From Thalassotalea insulae (GTDB lineage Bacteria > Pseudomonadota > Gammaproteobacteria > Enterobacterales > Alteromonadaceae), in the NCBI RefSeq assembly GCF_030161395.1, contig NZ_BSST01000001.1:3844001-3908000 (forward strand): a DNA stretch of 64,000 nt, in the 5' to 3' direction. The position numbers and the translations under genes are program-made. This document shows positions 26,792-36,153 of the stretch, in pieces. The number at the start of each line of letters is the position of its first letter. Positions within the stretch are counted from its first letter, which is position 1. The notes below the pieces were generated by a model. That model was not told the origin of the DNA and made no database searches. It saw nothing but the letters and a program-made list of their open reading frames with translations.

Positions 26792-27282
26792 ATGGACAAG
26801 TATTTAATTACCAAAGAAGAAATAGAACAATATCAAGGGATTGACAAGACACATTTTCTCAATGATAACGCCAAGCGGGTAAATAAATCTTAGGGCGATC
26901 TTACCGGCTTAACCGGCTTTGGCTTTCATCTAATAGAAATTTAGCCAGGGCATCAATCCACCTAATTTCATAAACATTATCCTGAAGATGATGTCTTTAT
27001 ATTCTTGAAGGTCAAGGGGAGGCGCAAATAGGTGAGCAAAGTTATTCGGTTAAGGCCGGGGACGAAGCACATTTACTGATCAATAATAGTGATAGTGTGC
27101 TTGAATGTATTGTTGTTGGTCAGCGCCTGGCGTTTGATGTTGGCGATTATCCAAGATTAAATAAACGAAATTATCGTTAGTAAGGTCAACCTTGGCAGTT
27201 GGTGGATATTGATAACCTAGTAACGCCAGATCATGCGACCTTGGCAAAAGGTGCTAAGGTTAATTCAAACTCAGGAGGATGA
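26792..27282 (+). pseudogene. Decayed cupin-domain protein gene
   Basis: The reading frame starts well (ATAGGAAAAAT before ATG; MDKYLITKEEIEQYQGIDKT) but meets in-frame stops after 33, 50 and 57 codons. It shifts frame near 27000 (the segment VFIF continues as YILEGQGEAQIGEQSYSVKAG), has lost several residues of the cupin core, and ends with two further stops before GQPWQLVDIDNLVTPDHATL. Intact homologues are cupin proteins of about 160 residues with a histidine motif (here FHKHYPEDD). At least five stops plus a frameshift exclude a sequencing slip. Its last stop (TGA at 27280-27282) overlaps the leader of the DUF924 gene, a trace of an older operon. Confidence 0.9.
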
Positions 27283-27284
27283 TT

Positions 27285-27854
27285 ATGGTGAAGCAGGGCA
27301 TGCTAAGTGATCAGGAAAGCTATCAAGACGTAATTACATTTTGGTTTGAAGAAATAGATAAAGCCAAATGGTTTGCTAAAGATACCAGCTTTGATCAACT
27401 TCTTCGTGACAAGTTTGCTGAGCTCCACGGCAAAGCCGTTGCTTGTGAATTATCTGGCTGGCGTGACAATGCGTTAGGTAGCCTTGCAGAAGTTATTATC
27501 CTCGACCAGTTTTCCCGAAATATTTTTCGTGATGAGCCACAAGCGTTTTTATATGATCCTTTATCATTAGCGTTAGCACAAGTGGCTATCGCCAAGGGCT
27601 TTGATAAAGCATTAACCGTAGAGCAGACCAGTTTTTTGTATATGCCGTTTATGCATAGTGAGTCATTAGTGATACACAACCAAGCGGTAAAACTTTTCAC
27701 TGAGCTCGGCGCGCCGAATAATCTTGAATTTGAATTAAAGCACAAGGCGATCATTGAACAGTTTGGCCGTTATCCTCATCGAAATGAAATTCTTGGGCGA
27801 TATTCAACGCCGCAAGAGTTGGAATATTTAGCACAACCGGGGGCTGGCTTTTAA
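27285..27854 (+). CDS. DUF924 family protein
   Basis: This 189-residue soluble protein has the DUF924 signatures VITFWFEEIDKAKWFAKDTS, FDQLLRDKF, EVIILDQFSRNIFRDEPQAF and YMPFMHSE. The family adopts a TPR-like helical fold of unknown function. AGGAGG at 27273-27278 is exactly six bases before the ATG at 27285, so this start is chosen over the ATG at 27279, which directly abuts it. The gene follows the cupin remnant. Confidence 0.88.
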   Translation: MVKQGMLSDQESYQDVITFWFEEIDKAKWFAKDTSFDQLLRDKFAELHGKAVACELSGWRDNALGSLAEVIILDQFSRNIFRDEPQAFLYDPLSLALAQVAIAKGFDKALTVEQTSFLYMPFMHSESLVIHNQAVKLFTELGAPNNLEFELKHKAIIEQFGRYPHRNEILGRYSTPQELEYLAQPGAGF

Positions 27855-27919
27855 GCTATAGTCCTTAATTAAAACTGTGTATAATCAGCTATTAAGAAAC
27901 ATTATTAAAAGATTGTACT

Positions 27920-28720
27920 ATGTGTGAACTCCTGGCAATGTCGGCCAATGTGCCAACCGATATTTGTTTTAGTTTTACCGGTTTAATGCAGCGCGGTGGC
28001 AATACCGGACCGCATAAAGATGGCTGGGGCATTACTTTTTATGAAGGCAAGGGCTGCCGTAGTTTTAAAGATCCTTTGCCAAGTGCCGAGTCGCCGATAG
28101 CGACCTTAGTGACTGAATACCCAATAAAAAGTGAAGCGGTGATCTGTCATATTCGCCAGGCTAATTCAGGTGCCGTGTGTTTAGAAAATACTCATCCGTT
28201 TATCCGCCAGATGTGGGGGAAAAACTGGACTTATGCTCATAACGGCCAATTAAAAGACGTTCATCAGCAACTTTCGATAAAATATCATATTCCTATTGGT
28301 ACCACAGATAGCGAACACGCATTTTGTTGGTTGCTAGATCAGTTACATTTAAAATTTGCTCAGCAGCAGCCAAGCAATGACGAGCTGTTTACATTTATTG
28401 CTCAGCTTAGTGAACAGATCAATCGTTTAGGGGTGTTTAATTTAATTTTATCGAATGGTGATTGTCTGTTCGCGTTTTGTTCAAACAATCTACACTGGAT
28501 CACCCGCAGAGCGCCATTTGGTGAAGCGAGCTTAATTGATGCAGAAATGATGGTCGATTTTCATAAAGAAACCACAGATAAAGATGTGGTCACTGTTATT
28601 GCTACCCAGCCGTTAACTGACGATGAAACCTGGCAAAAGATGCTGCCAGGTCAATGGCAGCTCTTTAGTTTAGGGGAGGTGATTGCCAGTGGTCAAACAA
28701 GGACAAAAAGCCCTAGTTAG
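27920..28720 (+). CDS. Class II glutamine amidotransferase (YafJ-like)
   Basis: This 266-residue Ntn-type amidotransferase has the N-terminal nucleophile Cys2 exposed after Met removal (MCELLAMSANVP). It carries the conserved HKDGWGITFYEG, ICHIRQANSG and AHNGQL motifs of the YafJ/DUF1891-type family. It hydrolyses an amide, but the acceptor substrate of YafJ proteins is not established. Its final 8 bp overlap the end of the convergent DUF3108 gene, leaving no room for a terminator between them. Confidence 0.9.
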   Translation: MCELLAMSANVPTDICFSFTGLMQRGGNTGPHKDGWGITFYEGKGCRSFKDPLPSAESPIATLVTEYPIKSEAVICHIRQANSGAVCLENTHPFIRQMWGKNWTYAHNGQLKDVHQQLSIKYHIPIGTTDSEHAFCWLLDQLHLKFAQQQPSNDELFTFIAQLSEQINRLGVFNLILSNGDCLFAFCSNNLHWITRRAPFGEASLIDAEMMVDFHKETTDKDVVTVIATQPLTDDETWQKMLPGQWQLFSLGEVIASGQTRTKSPS

Positions 28721-29471
28721 CTATTGGGTTAGCTTGTTTATCGTTGTTTATGCTAACAGAAGTCAGTTGCGCCTCAAATTGCTCAACCCCCCCTTTGGCT
28801 TGATAAAGCTTAACCAATAAATAGTTTAATTCTGGTGCAAACCAAGCATAGGTAATACGTTTTTTTTCAATCACTTCACGTTTAAGTTTGATCGCTTTGA
28901 CTAAGCCATAGGGTAACATGATCTCTTCTTCACCTTCATATTGGTAAACGTGATTTTTAATTTTACCTGAGCTGCTGATCACCGGATACACAAATAGCTT
29001 TTGCTCGGGATTTGCTATTAGATTTAAGCGATTTTGTAAGTGATAACTGAGTTTATCTTGGATATTAAATGGAAATTCTACATCGATTGTTTGCTTCTTT
29101 TTAATATCAGTAGCTTTATTATTTGCGATATCGTATTGCCATTCATAATACTTGTCTCTACCTGTACCTTCTCGATTAAACTGATAATGTACAGGGGTGA
29201 CATGACCATTTTCGATCGTTACAACAGAAGTTTCTTTGCGGCTATCAGAAAATATTAACCATTCTATTTCTGTTTGGTAGCTGTATTGAATTTGCCCATT
29301 CGCGAGTTGGGTCAGTGCTCTGATCCCTTTACCGACAGATGAGCCTTTATGAAGAATACTGTATTCTGCGGTGAATGGCTTAACCTCAATGTTTTGATTT
29401 GTTGGTACTGTTTCTGCCCCGCTGACGCTCGAAAGTGTTGCCAGACAGCAAAAACACAGTGCTCTGATCAT
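28713..29471 (-). CDS. DUF3108 domain-containing exported protein
   Basis: This 252-residue protein has a signal peptide (about residues 1-19, ending VSGAE). Its beta-rich domain has the DUF3108 pattern KPFTAEYSILHKGSSVGKGI, HYQFNREGTGRDKYYEW, TYAWFAPELNYLLVKLYQAK. It is periplasmic and of unknown role. It lies 32 bp downstream of purN on the same strand, a linkage common in gammaproteobacteria, and is probably in the purMN transcript. Confidence 0.88.
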   Translation of the reverse strand: MIRALCFCCLATLSSVSGAETVPTNQNIEVKPFTAEYSILHKGSSVGKGIRALTQLANGQIQYSYQTEIEWLIFSDSRKETSVVTIENGHVTPVHYQFNREGTGRDKYYEWQYDIANNKATDIKKKQTIDVEFPFNIQDKLSYHLQNRLNLIANPEQKLFVYPVISSSGKIKNHVYQYEGEEEIMLPYGLVKAIKLKREVIEKKRITYAWFAPELNYLLVKLYQAKGGVEQFEAQLTSVSINNDKQANPIAN

Positions 29472-29503
29472 AAAGTATCCTAATTTTCTGGTGAGAAAAA
29501 CTG

Positions 29504-30148
29504 TTATTCTTCGTTTGCGTAGCCTGATAACGGTAATGTCTTACCGTCGAGTACCGCTTTTTCATCTTGCATCATTAATCTATCTGAGCAGAACCATTTT
29601 ACCACCAGCGGGTAAATACGATGTTCTTGCTGATGGATGCGGCTTGCCAGAATCTCTGCATCGTCTTCAGCAAAAATTGGTACTTTCGCTTGCAAAATTA
29701 CCGGACCTCCATCTAGCTCTTCGGTAACAAAGTGCACGCTGACACCATGTTCTGAGTCGCCGGCATCAATTGCGCGTTGATGGGTATTAAGTCCTTGGTA
29801 CTTTGGCAACAAAGATGGATGAATGTTCAATAATTTTCCTGAAAAATGTTGCACGAATTCAGGTGTTAAGATACGCATAAAGCCAGCAAGTATCACAAGA
29901 TCAGGCTGATAAACGTCAATTTGTTCTATCAATGCTTGATCATAGCTTTCTCTGCTGACAAAGTCTTTGTGTGAAATAACCTGATTGGCTATTTGAGCAT
30001 TGTCAGCACGGGTTAATCCATAAGCATCGGCTTTATTGGAAATTACTGCAACGACTTCTCCTGGATAGTCAGGCGCTTTGCAGGCATCAATAATTGCCTG
30101 CAAATTTGACCCGCTACCAGAAATTAATACAACAATTCGGCGGCTCAT
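29504..30148 (-). CDS. purN: Phosphoribosylglycinamide formyltransferase
   Basis: This 214-residue enzyme transfers a formyl group from 10-formyl-THF to GAR in de novo purine synthesis. The N-terminal phosphate-binding loop is VLISGSGSNLQAIIDA. The catalytic segment LAGFMRILTPEFVQHFSGKL, with LLNIHPSLLPKYQG and the Asp in HFVTEELDGGP, is intact. It begins 3 bp after purM, indicating tight translational coupling. Confidence 0.96.
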   Translation of the reverse strand: MSRRIVVLISGSGSNLQAIIDACKAPDYPGEVVAVISNKADAYGLTRADNAQIANQVISHKDFVSRESYDQALIEQIDVYQPDLVILAGFMRILTPEFVQHFSGKLLNIHPSLLPKYQGLNTHQRAIDAGDSEHGVSVHFVTEELDGGPVILQAKVPIFAEDDAEILASRIHQQEHRIYPLVVKWFCSDRLMMQDEKAVLDGKTLPLSGYANEE

Positions 30149-30151
30149 AGC

Positions 30152-31198
30152 TTAACCTTGATTAATAATAACTTGCTCTTGACCTGCTTGCATTTCAGCA
30201 ATTTCACCAATATGCCAAGCTTTTTCACCATTGGCTGTTAAAATCGCTAAACTACTTTCAACTTGATCTGCTGGTACGGCGATGATCATGCCGACACCAC
30301 AGTTAAAGGTGCGATACATTTCGTGGGTGGTGATGTTGCCTTTTTCTTGTAACCAGTTGAATATTTCAGGCCATTGCCAGCTGTCACCATTAATAACGGC
30401 TTGTGCACTTTCTGGTAATACACGAGGAATATTCTCCCAGAAACCACCACCGGTAATATGAGAGAGGGCGTGGACATCAACTTCTTTTAATAACGCTAAT
30501 ACCGACTTAACATAGATTTTGGTTGGCTCAATTAAGTGGTCAGCAATCGATTTACCCTTTAATAATTCGTTAGTATCGGTATTGTTAACCTCTAATACCT
30601 TACGAATTAATGAATAACCGTTCGAGTGAGCGCCAGATGATCCCAGGGCGATAAGTTGGTCGCCTGCCGCAACTTTACTACCGTCAAGCAGGCGTGATTT
30701 TTCTGCAACACCGACACAAAAGCCCGCGATATCATAATCACCTTGATGATACATGCCCGGCATTTCAGCTGTTTCACCACCAACCAGCGCACAGGCCGAT
30801 TGTACACAACCTTCTGCAATGCCAGCAACAACAGCAGAAGCAACATCGACATCAAGTTTTGCTGTGGCGTAGTAGTCTAAGAAAAATAGTGGTTCAGCGC
30901 CTTGTACGATTAAGTCGTTAACACACATAGCAACCAAATCGATACCGACAGTATCATGCTTACCTAAATCAATGGCTAAGCGAAGTTTAGTACCTACGCC
31001 ATCGGTACCGGCAACTAATACCGGTTCTTTATATCCGGTTGGAAGCTGGCAAACAGAGCCAAAACCGCCTAAGCCACCCATTACTTCAGGGCGAGTTGTA
31101 CGTTTTACCGCACCTTTAATGTTTTCTACAAGCGCATTACCTGCATCGATATCAACACCAGCGTCTTTGTAGCTTAGAGACTGTTTTTCTTCACTCAC
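30152..31198 (-). CDS. purM: Phosphoribosylformylglycinamidine cyclo-ligase (AIR synthetase)
   Basis: This 348-residue enzyme makes AIR from FGAM and ATP. Key segments are SYKDAGVDIDAGN, TDGVGTKLRLAIDLGKHDTV, CVNDLIVQGAEPLFFLDYYA, GGETAEMPGMY and the C-terminal HITGGGFWENIPR. The GTG at 31198 is the preferred start because AGAGG lies seven bases upstream and the product then begins (M)SEEKQSLSYKDAG as in homologues. An in-frame start at 31243 would add 15 residues. It is divergent from the DUF2066 gene; I could not find a convincing PurR box in between. Confidence 0.95.
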   Translation of the reverse strand: MSEEKQSLSYKDAGVDIDAGNALVENIKGAVKRTTRPEVMGGLGGFGSVCQLPTGYKEPVLVAGTDGVGTKLRLAIDLGKHDTVGIDLVAMCVNDLIVQGAEPLFFLDYYATAKLDVDVASAVVAGIAEGCVQSACALVGGETAEMPGMYHQGDYDIAGFCVGVAEKSRLLDGSKVAAGDQLIALGSSGAHSNGYSLIRKVLEVNNTDTNELLKGKSIADHLIEPTKIYVKSVLALLKEVDVHALSHITGGGFWENIPRVLPESAQAVINGDSWQWPEIFNWLQEKGNITTHEMYRTFNCGVGMIIAVPADQVESSLAILTANGEKAWHIGEIAEMQAGQEQVIINQG

Positions 31199-31372
31199 GG
31201 GGAAACCTCTATTTGTTACCGTTTTAAAAAATGTCACTGACAAAGAGTTAGTCAGCTATAAAAGCGCATATTCTACCAGCGCAAAGGGGCGGTGAAAATC
31301 TTTAAAGGTAATTATTTTATTTAAATGATTTTTAGTGGCTAATTTAGCAAAGAGTTATGATAATATTCCGCT

Positions 31373-32512
31373 ATGAAAAAATTATCTTTAACGGGAATGA
31401 TGAGATATTGGCTTGTTTTTACAGTTAATTTACTGGTGTTGTTAACACAGTCAGTAGTTAATGCAGTAGAAGTTAAAGATTTATATGTTGCTAAAGTAGC
31501 GGTAAATTCTCAAAGTAGTAATGATCGTAATCTTGCATTAAAGCAGGCTTTACGGTCTGTGCTGGTAAAAGTTGGTGGTCAGCAGCAAGTATTGTCAGAT
31601 GATGAGCTGAAGAAACAGTTAAATCGCTATAATAGTTTAGTGACTAATTATCGTTATGAACGAGCTAATGGCCAGCAGTACTTGCGCGCAAGTTTTGATC
31701 CCGCAAAAATTAACGATCTCTTTGTTGAAGCAAGTTTACCGATTTGGGGCAGTTTGAGACCACAAATCGTCTTATGGCTAATAAATGAGCAGGGATTGAA
31801 GAGAAACTTAGTTGTTCCTGAGAAAAATGACGAGTTAACTCAGGCAGTAACTGAGTTTATTGAATTACGTGGGTTACCAGTGGTGTTACCTAACGCTGAA
31901 TTGGCCGGTGGTAGCCTCAGTATTTCTGATATCTGGGGACGTTTCCAACAGCCGTTGATTAGCGCATCACAGCAATATCTTGCTGAAGCTATTTTAGTTG
32001 TTCGTGTTTCTGATAATACTTTATTGTCGCAAGAACAGTTAACGATTGCAGAGCAATGCCAGTTACTGTGTCAACCCGCCATAGCGCTGGACTGGAGTTT
32101 TATTTCCACTGCTAATAATGATGAAACTCAGCAATTTAGTGAACGCTATTACGGTACCGAGCGCAGTGAATTGTTGAGTCAGGCACTAAATGATATCGCT
32201 GATGATTTGTATCAGCGCTATGCATTAACGACGGGTGACAATAACCAGTTTGAACTGGAAGTTGCTAACATTGATTCGTTAGCGCATTACGTTCAGGTAA
32301 AAGATTTTTTACAACAATTGTCCGCAGTGCAGTCAGTGAAATTAGTTAGTGCTGTTGGCATGACTCGGCGGTTTAATTTAACCTTGTTAGGATCAAAGCA
32401 AGCCTTGCTTGCTTCGTTAAAACTCAATAGCACGTTAAAGCAATATATCGACCCGTTAGCGCCTGAAATTCCGGGCAGTGTGCCTGTTTTTTATTGGGAG
32501 CAACATGAGTAA
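31373..32512 (+). CDS. DUF2066 domain-containing exported protein
   Basis: This 379-residue protein has a signal peptide or anchor (residues 12-33) and the conserved DUF2066 body (ALKQALRSVLVKVGGQQQVL, FDPAKINDLFVEASLPIWGS, IVLWLINE). Function is unknown. It is almost always found beside hda in Alteromonadales, and here overlaps hda by 8 bp. Its start at 31373 follows a moderate leader from purM. Confidence 0.88.
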   Translation: MKKLSLTGMMRYWLVFTVNLLVLLTQSVVNAVEVKDLYVAKVAVNSQSSNDRNLALKQALRSVLVKVGGQQQVLSDDELKKQLNRYNSLVTNYRYERANGQQYLRASFDPAKINDLFVEASLPIWGSLRPQIVLWLINEQGLKRNLVVPEKNDELTQAVTEFIELRGLPVVLPNAELAGGSLSISDIWGRFQQPLISASQQYLAEAILVVRVSDNTLLSQEQLTIAEQCQLLCQPAIALDWSFISTANNDETQQFSERYYGTERSELLSQALNDIADDLYQRYALTTGDNNQFELEVANIDSLAHYVQVKDFLQQLSAVQSVKLVSAVGMTRRFNLTLLGSKQALLASLKLNSTLKQYIDPLAPEIPGSVPVFYWEQHE

Positions 32513-33251
32513 GATTGCTCAGTTAACCTTATCAGTACAGCTACCTGATGATGAAACATTTATAAGCTATCAAAGTATCACTAATCATACCGTGACTGAT
32601 TTGCTTAAAGCGTTTATTAATGGGGCGCCTGCTCAAACAAGATCAGGCAAAGAAAAGCAGGTGACTGACGATAGTGTTAAAGGTTTTTATTTATTCGGTT
32701 TAACAGGGGTTGGTAAAAGCCATTTATTACATGCCAGTTGTGCTTATGCGCAAGAGCTGGGATTGTCATCGGTTTGTTTGTCTTTTTCTGAGTTGCAACA
32801 GTTATCAGTGGCAGTGCTTGATGGCTTAGAAACCATTGATGTGATTTGTTTAGACGATGTGCAGCTCATCGCTGATAACGCTCAGTGGCAACAGGCAGTG
32901 TTTGATTTATTTAATCGTGTCTTTGAGCATAACAAAAAAATTATTATTACTGGTGATAAAAGTGTTAATCAACTTGGCTTAACGCTACCGGACCTTGGTT
33001 CACGATTATCTTGGGGGTTGGTTGAGCAGCTAAAACCTTTGTCCGATGAAGAAAAATTAACCGCGATTCAATTTCGTGCTCAACAACGTGGTTTGTTGCT
33101 ATCGGAAGAAGTCGCTCGCTTTTTACTCACGCGCTTATCACGTGAAATGAACAGTTTGTTGGATGCACTAGATAAGCTGGATAAGGCGTCAATAAGGGAA
33201 CAGCGAAGAATTACTATTCCCTTTATTAAACAAGTGTTGCTTGAATCGTAA
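32505..33251 (+). CDS. hda: Hda, DnaA-inactivating AAA+ regulator
   Basis: This 248-residue protein, with clamp-loaded DNA, stimulates hydrolysis of ATP-DnaA to prevent re-initiation. The N-terminal clamp-binding element is QLTLSVQLPD. Walker A is G65-LTGVG-K71-S72, Walker B is VICLDDVQLI, and sensor residues lie in GSRLSWGLVEQL and LTRLSREM. The ATG at 32505 is chosen: GGGAG lies upstream and the N-terminus then matches Hda. It overlaps the DUF2066 stop. Confidence 0.94.
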   Translation: MSKIAQLTLSVQLPDDETFISYQSITNHTVTDLLKAFINGAPAQTRSGKEKQVTDDSVKGFYLFGLTGVGKSHLLHASCAYAQELGLSSVCLSFSELQQLSVAVLDGLETIDVICLDDVQLIADNAQWQQAVFDLFNRVFEHNKKIIITGDKSVNQLGLTLPDLGSRLSWGLVEQLKPLSDEEKLTAIQFRAQQRGLLLSEEVARFLLTRLSREMNSLLDALDKLDKASIREQRRITIPFIKQVLLES

Positions 33252-33281
33252 CTCGCTTAATCAATATTATTTCCTGACTGT

Positions 33282-33313
33282 AAGCCGTTACTGAGACTTA
33301 GCTAACGGCTTTT
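33282..33313 (+). terminator. Rho-independent terminator of hda
   Basis: The stem AAGCCGTTA / TAACGGCTT with a 12-nt loop is followed by a short T tract, 31 bp after the hda stop. Confidence 0.7.
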
Positions 33314-33329
33314 AAGCGCGACTACCAAA

Positions 33330-35288
33330 CTACTTATAAATAAAGCGTCGGTTTTGCTGATGACGATCGATACCATCTTGTGGCACGAGTCGAGGATCTT
33401 GAGGCTTACTTTGTTTCAGTAAGTGCTCAGCTAAAGTATTAGGTTTGATCTCATTAGGCTGTTCAATCACTAAGCTACCACTCCAATCTTTACTGATATC
33501 GAGTGCTTGTGGTGGTGCTAAAGCGTTTACATAATCTGATACCAGTGTGAGTTCAGGTAATATGCGTGAGCTCACAAATTCAACTCGCGGTTTGATCCAT
33601 GACTCACCAATACGACCCCGTTGCCCCCAAAATATTTGTTGATAAGCTTGATCACTGACAGCAACATCACGCAACACGTTATAGCGTACTTGCATCATAA
33701 AACCATCAAATAATATTGCGTAGTCTTCACGCGTCGAGCTATAGCTATAAAACTGTGGTGCCCCCTCGGTTTTAAACATATTAGCAATATCATCTGGTGT
33801 ATATGCTTGTTGCTGTTCACTGGCGGTTTCGCCATGAAATCGTACTTGAGCAAGTTGGGTTAGCTCGTTAGCGTCATCAGGATATAAAGGATCTAACGGG
33901 TAGACTTGCTGTAAATTATCAGACTGGATTTGTTGTTGATAAAATCGTTCATTAACGATTTTCAATAAACTTTTAGTTTTACTTATTGAATGCCAGCTTG
34001 TGCTTGGAAAAAAATCATTAGCGTGGGCTAGTTCATGATAGAGCAGAGATGCCATATCGTATAAGGCGCTGGATAGCGAGCGTGATAAACGATAGCTTAT
34101 TGGTGCATAATAATTAGCATATTCGTTATTTTTGACATAACGCCATGGCATTTCAAACTGTAATTCGCTACCAAAAGCAGCGCGATAATCTGGTGCCTGA
34201 TTAATGGTGTCTCTTTGCTCAGGAGTTTCCCATAAATCACTGGGATCGAGATAAATCGCTCCGGTATAGGGGTGATAGAAAGAAGGGCGGATATCGTACG
34301 AAATTACTATTGCTGTGGTGGCGCGCAGCAGGTTTTTAAAATCATGGTGTTGATTATCATAGCTTTGTAAAAACTGTTTAAACTGATCTCCCATCCATTG
34401 ATGAGACACAATTACCCGATCCATTATATCGTCTATCGTTGGCGATTCGCTGATATGAGCAATAAGTGGTGTTTGGCTTAAGGTACAAGAATTATCATAA
34501 CTGGCCTTATTAGAGTAGACGCAATCGATTAGTGTTTGACCCGCGGGAGAGCTAGCGTTATATAAAAAGACCTTGGCTTTTCGGTCGCTAAACGGGGAAT
34601 CATTACTGGATGCTACCGGAATATCGCTGTTTTCCACTAAAATCGCAATATTATCGGAATAGCTTTCACCATTCGCTTCGCCTGAAACGGTAAATTGTAG
34701 CAAGGTATCTTTATCAACGGCGGGAGCGTCAAAAAACACTGCGACTTTGCCTTGAGTATCATTATCGGTATAAGTAACTGCTGGGCCTTCTGTTTGCCGC
34801 CAGTTTAAAGAAGCTGGATCTATAGTGATGCCGTTATCAGTCGTTACGGGGTAACTAATTAATGAGACGCCATTGCCTTCAATTACCGCATGTCCTAAGC
34901 GAGCGGTTAACAATGCTTGATTTTGGGCAACGGAAAATTGATAGCTCAGCTGCTGTGGTTGAGCATTTTCATTTTTATAACTGACGGTGAAACTATAGTC
35001 ACCAGCGACTAGTGGGGTAAAACCTATCGCCTTACTGGTGTCTGCATAGAAAGTTAATGGCTCTCCAGATGTCTGTTGCCATTGAATATCACTGATTTTT
35101 TCATCTGGGGCCAATAATATCAGTTCGGTAGATTGACCAATATAAATTTCTTTATCTGGCTGAACTATATTGGTGTCTATCGGTTCACTGGTATTAATCG
35201 GAGTAGTCGGCGTAACTGTGCTGCCACTACTGCCATTACAGGCGATAAGCAATAACGATAAAGAAAAGATCGCAAGTCTATTATTCAC
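33330..35288 (-). CDS. Lipoprotein with Ig/PKD-like repeats and an HExxH motif
   Basis: This 652-residue protein is a probable lipoprotein (signal peptide with LLIAC lipobox, Cys17, then a Ser/Thr/Pro linker). The GTG start at 35288 is supported by AAGGAG five bases upstream. Two Ig/PKD/REJ-like beta domains follow at about 45-130 and 130-220 (IQWQQTSGEPLTFY, LNWRQTEGPAVTYT). The C-terminal half contains His418-Glu-Leu-Ala-His422 in a helix (DMASLLYHELAHANDFFPST), the zinc-binding pattern of metallopeptidases. The third ligand is not identified. I do not recognise the family; protease activity is an inference. Confidence 0.7.
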   Translation of the reverse strand: MNNRLAIFSLSLLLIACNGSSGSTVTPTTPINTSEPIDTNIVQPDKEIYIGQSTELILLAPDEKISDIQWQQTSGEPLTFYADTSKAIGFTPLVAGDYSFTVSYKNENAQPQQLSYQFSVAQNQALLTARLGHAVIEGNGVSLISYPVTTDNGITIDPASLNWRQTEGPAVTYTDNDTQGKVAVFFDAPAVDKDTLLQFTVSGEANGESYSDNIAILVENSDIPVASSNDSPFSDRKAKVFLYNASSPAGQTLIDCVYSNKASYDNSCTLSQTPLIAHISESPTIDDIMDRVIVSHQWMGDQFKQFLQSYDNQHHDFKNLLRATTAIVISYDIRPSFYHPYTGAIYLDPSDLWETPEQRDTINQAPDYRAAFGSELQFEMPWRYVKNNEYANYYAPISYRLSRSLSSALYDMASLLYHELAHANDFFPSTSWHSISKTKSLLKIVNERFYQQQIQSDNLQQVYPLDPLYPDDANELTQLAQVRFHGETASEQQQAYTPDDIANMFKTEGAPQFYSYSSTREDYAILFDGFMMQVRYNVLRDVAVSDQAYQQIFWGQRGRIGESWIKPRVEFVSSRILPELTLVSDYVNALAPPQALDISKDWSGSLVIEQPNEIKPNTLAEHLLKQSKPQDPRLVPQDGIDRHQQNRRFIYK

Positions 35289-35369
35289 TGATGCTCCTTA
35301 TGCTACGAATAATTTAGTACTTGGCATTATCATAACATTAAATAAAGAATGTTAAATAGTTGTAAACGC

Positions 35370-35753
35370 TTATTTTTTCTTTCTAATACTTAACCCCAGT
35401 TCCTGACCGCGATATTTAGCGTAATAAGTGCTAGAAATAAACATCATGGTAGCAAATAATAATTCCAAAGTGGCCCAGATGATGTCAGATGCCGATACCC
35501 ATAATGTGGTCAAACTATGTAAAAAATAGATCATGACGATAAAGTTTGACCAGGCATAAGTATATGGATTGCCTTGAACTAAGCCTTTTAAAGGAAATAG
35601 CAAAGGTAAAGTAAACATGGTTAGCGTTAATACGGGGGATAAACCGTCGGATGGATTGAGTAGCAGCAACCAAACTGGCATATAAAATAATAATGAAAAA
35701 TAGCCGGTTAAGGCTATTTTTTTATGACTAGCTGTTGAAAGGTATCTTTTCAT
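35370..35753 (-). CDS. DUF2069 family membrane protein
   Basis: This 127-residue protein has four transmembrane helices and the DUF2069 hallmarks (LPLLFPLKGLVQGNPYTYAW, FIVMIYFLHSLTTLW). The family is of unknown function and is typically encoded next to the ArsC-like gene in gammaproteobacteria, as here (10-bp gap). Confidence 0.85.
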   Translation of the reverse strand: MKRYLSTASHKKIALTGYFSLLFYMPVWLLLLNPSDGLSPVLTLTMFTLPLLFPLKGLVQGNPYTYAWSNFIVMIYFLHSLTTLWVSASDIIWATLELLFATMMFISSTYYAKYRGQELGLSIRKKK

Positions 35754-35763
35754 GGTTCGCCAT

Positions 35764-36105
35764 TTAGTTAAAAAGTGATAATACGTTTTCAGGTGGTCGA
35801 CCGATCACCGCTTGCTCGCCTTTGACCACGATAGGGCGTTCGATTAATTTTGGGGTATTGATCATGGCATTGATTAACGTTGCATCATCTGCATCTTTTA
35901 AGTTTTGCTCTTTGAATTCGGCTTCTTTAGTTCGCATCATTTCAATAGGAGTTACTGACAAATAGCGTAATAATTGTTTAATCTCAATTTCCGTTAATGG
36001 TGTTTTCAGATATTCAATCACATTAACTGGCTGGTTATTTTCTTCGATTAATGCCAGGGTTTGACGGCTTTTTGAACAACGAGGGTTATGGTAAATAGTT
36101 AACAT
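35764..36105 (-). CDS. ArsC-family reductase (YfgD-like)
   Basis: This 113-residue thioredoxin-fold protein has Cys10 in HNPRCSKSRQ, the nucleophile of glutaredoxin-dependent arsenate reductases, and the RPIVV and IGRPPENV motifs with conserved arginines. No ars operon genes are near. It lies next to bepA as YfgD (ArsC-like) does in E. coli, so it may not serve arsenate detoxification. Confidence 0.88.
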   Translation of the reverse strand: MLTIYHNPRCSKSRQTLALIEENNQPVNVIEYLKTPLTEIEIKQLLRYLSVTPIEMMRTKEAEFKEQNLKDADDATLINAMINTPKLIERPIVVKGEQAVIGRPPENVLSLFN

Positions 36106-36153
36106 AAATGTCTTTCTCTTTAATTTTACTTTGAAATAATGGTGTTAAATAAC

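Noticed and set aside
27395..27754. A 119-codon minus-strand frame inside the DUF924 gene
   Set aside because: It overlaps a family-recognised gene and has no recognisable domain or ribosome-binding site.
35764..36105. Arsenic resistance operon
   Set aside because: Only the ArsC-like protein is present; no arsR, arsB or arsenite pump is nearby and the context matches YfgD.
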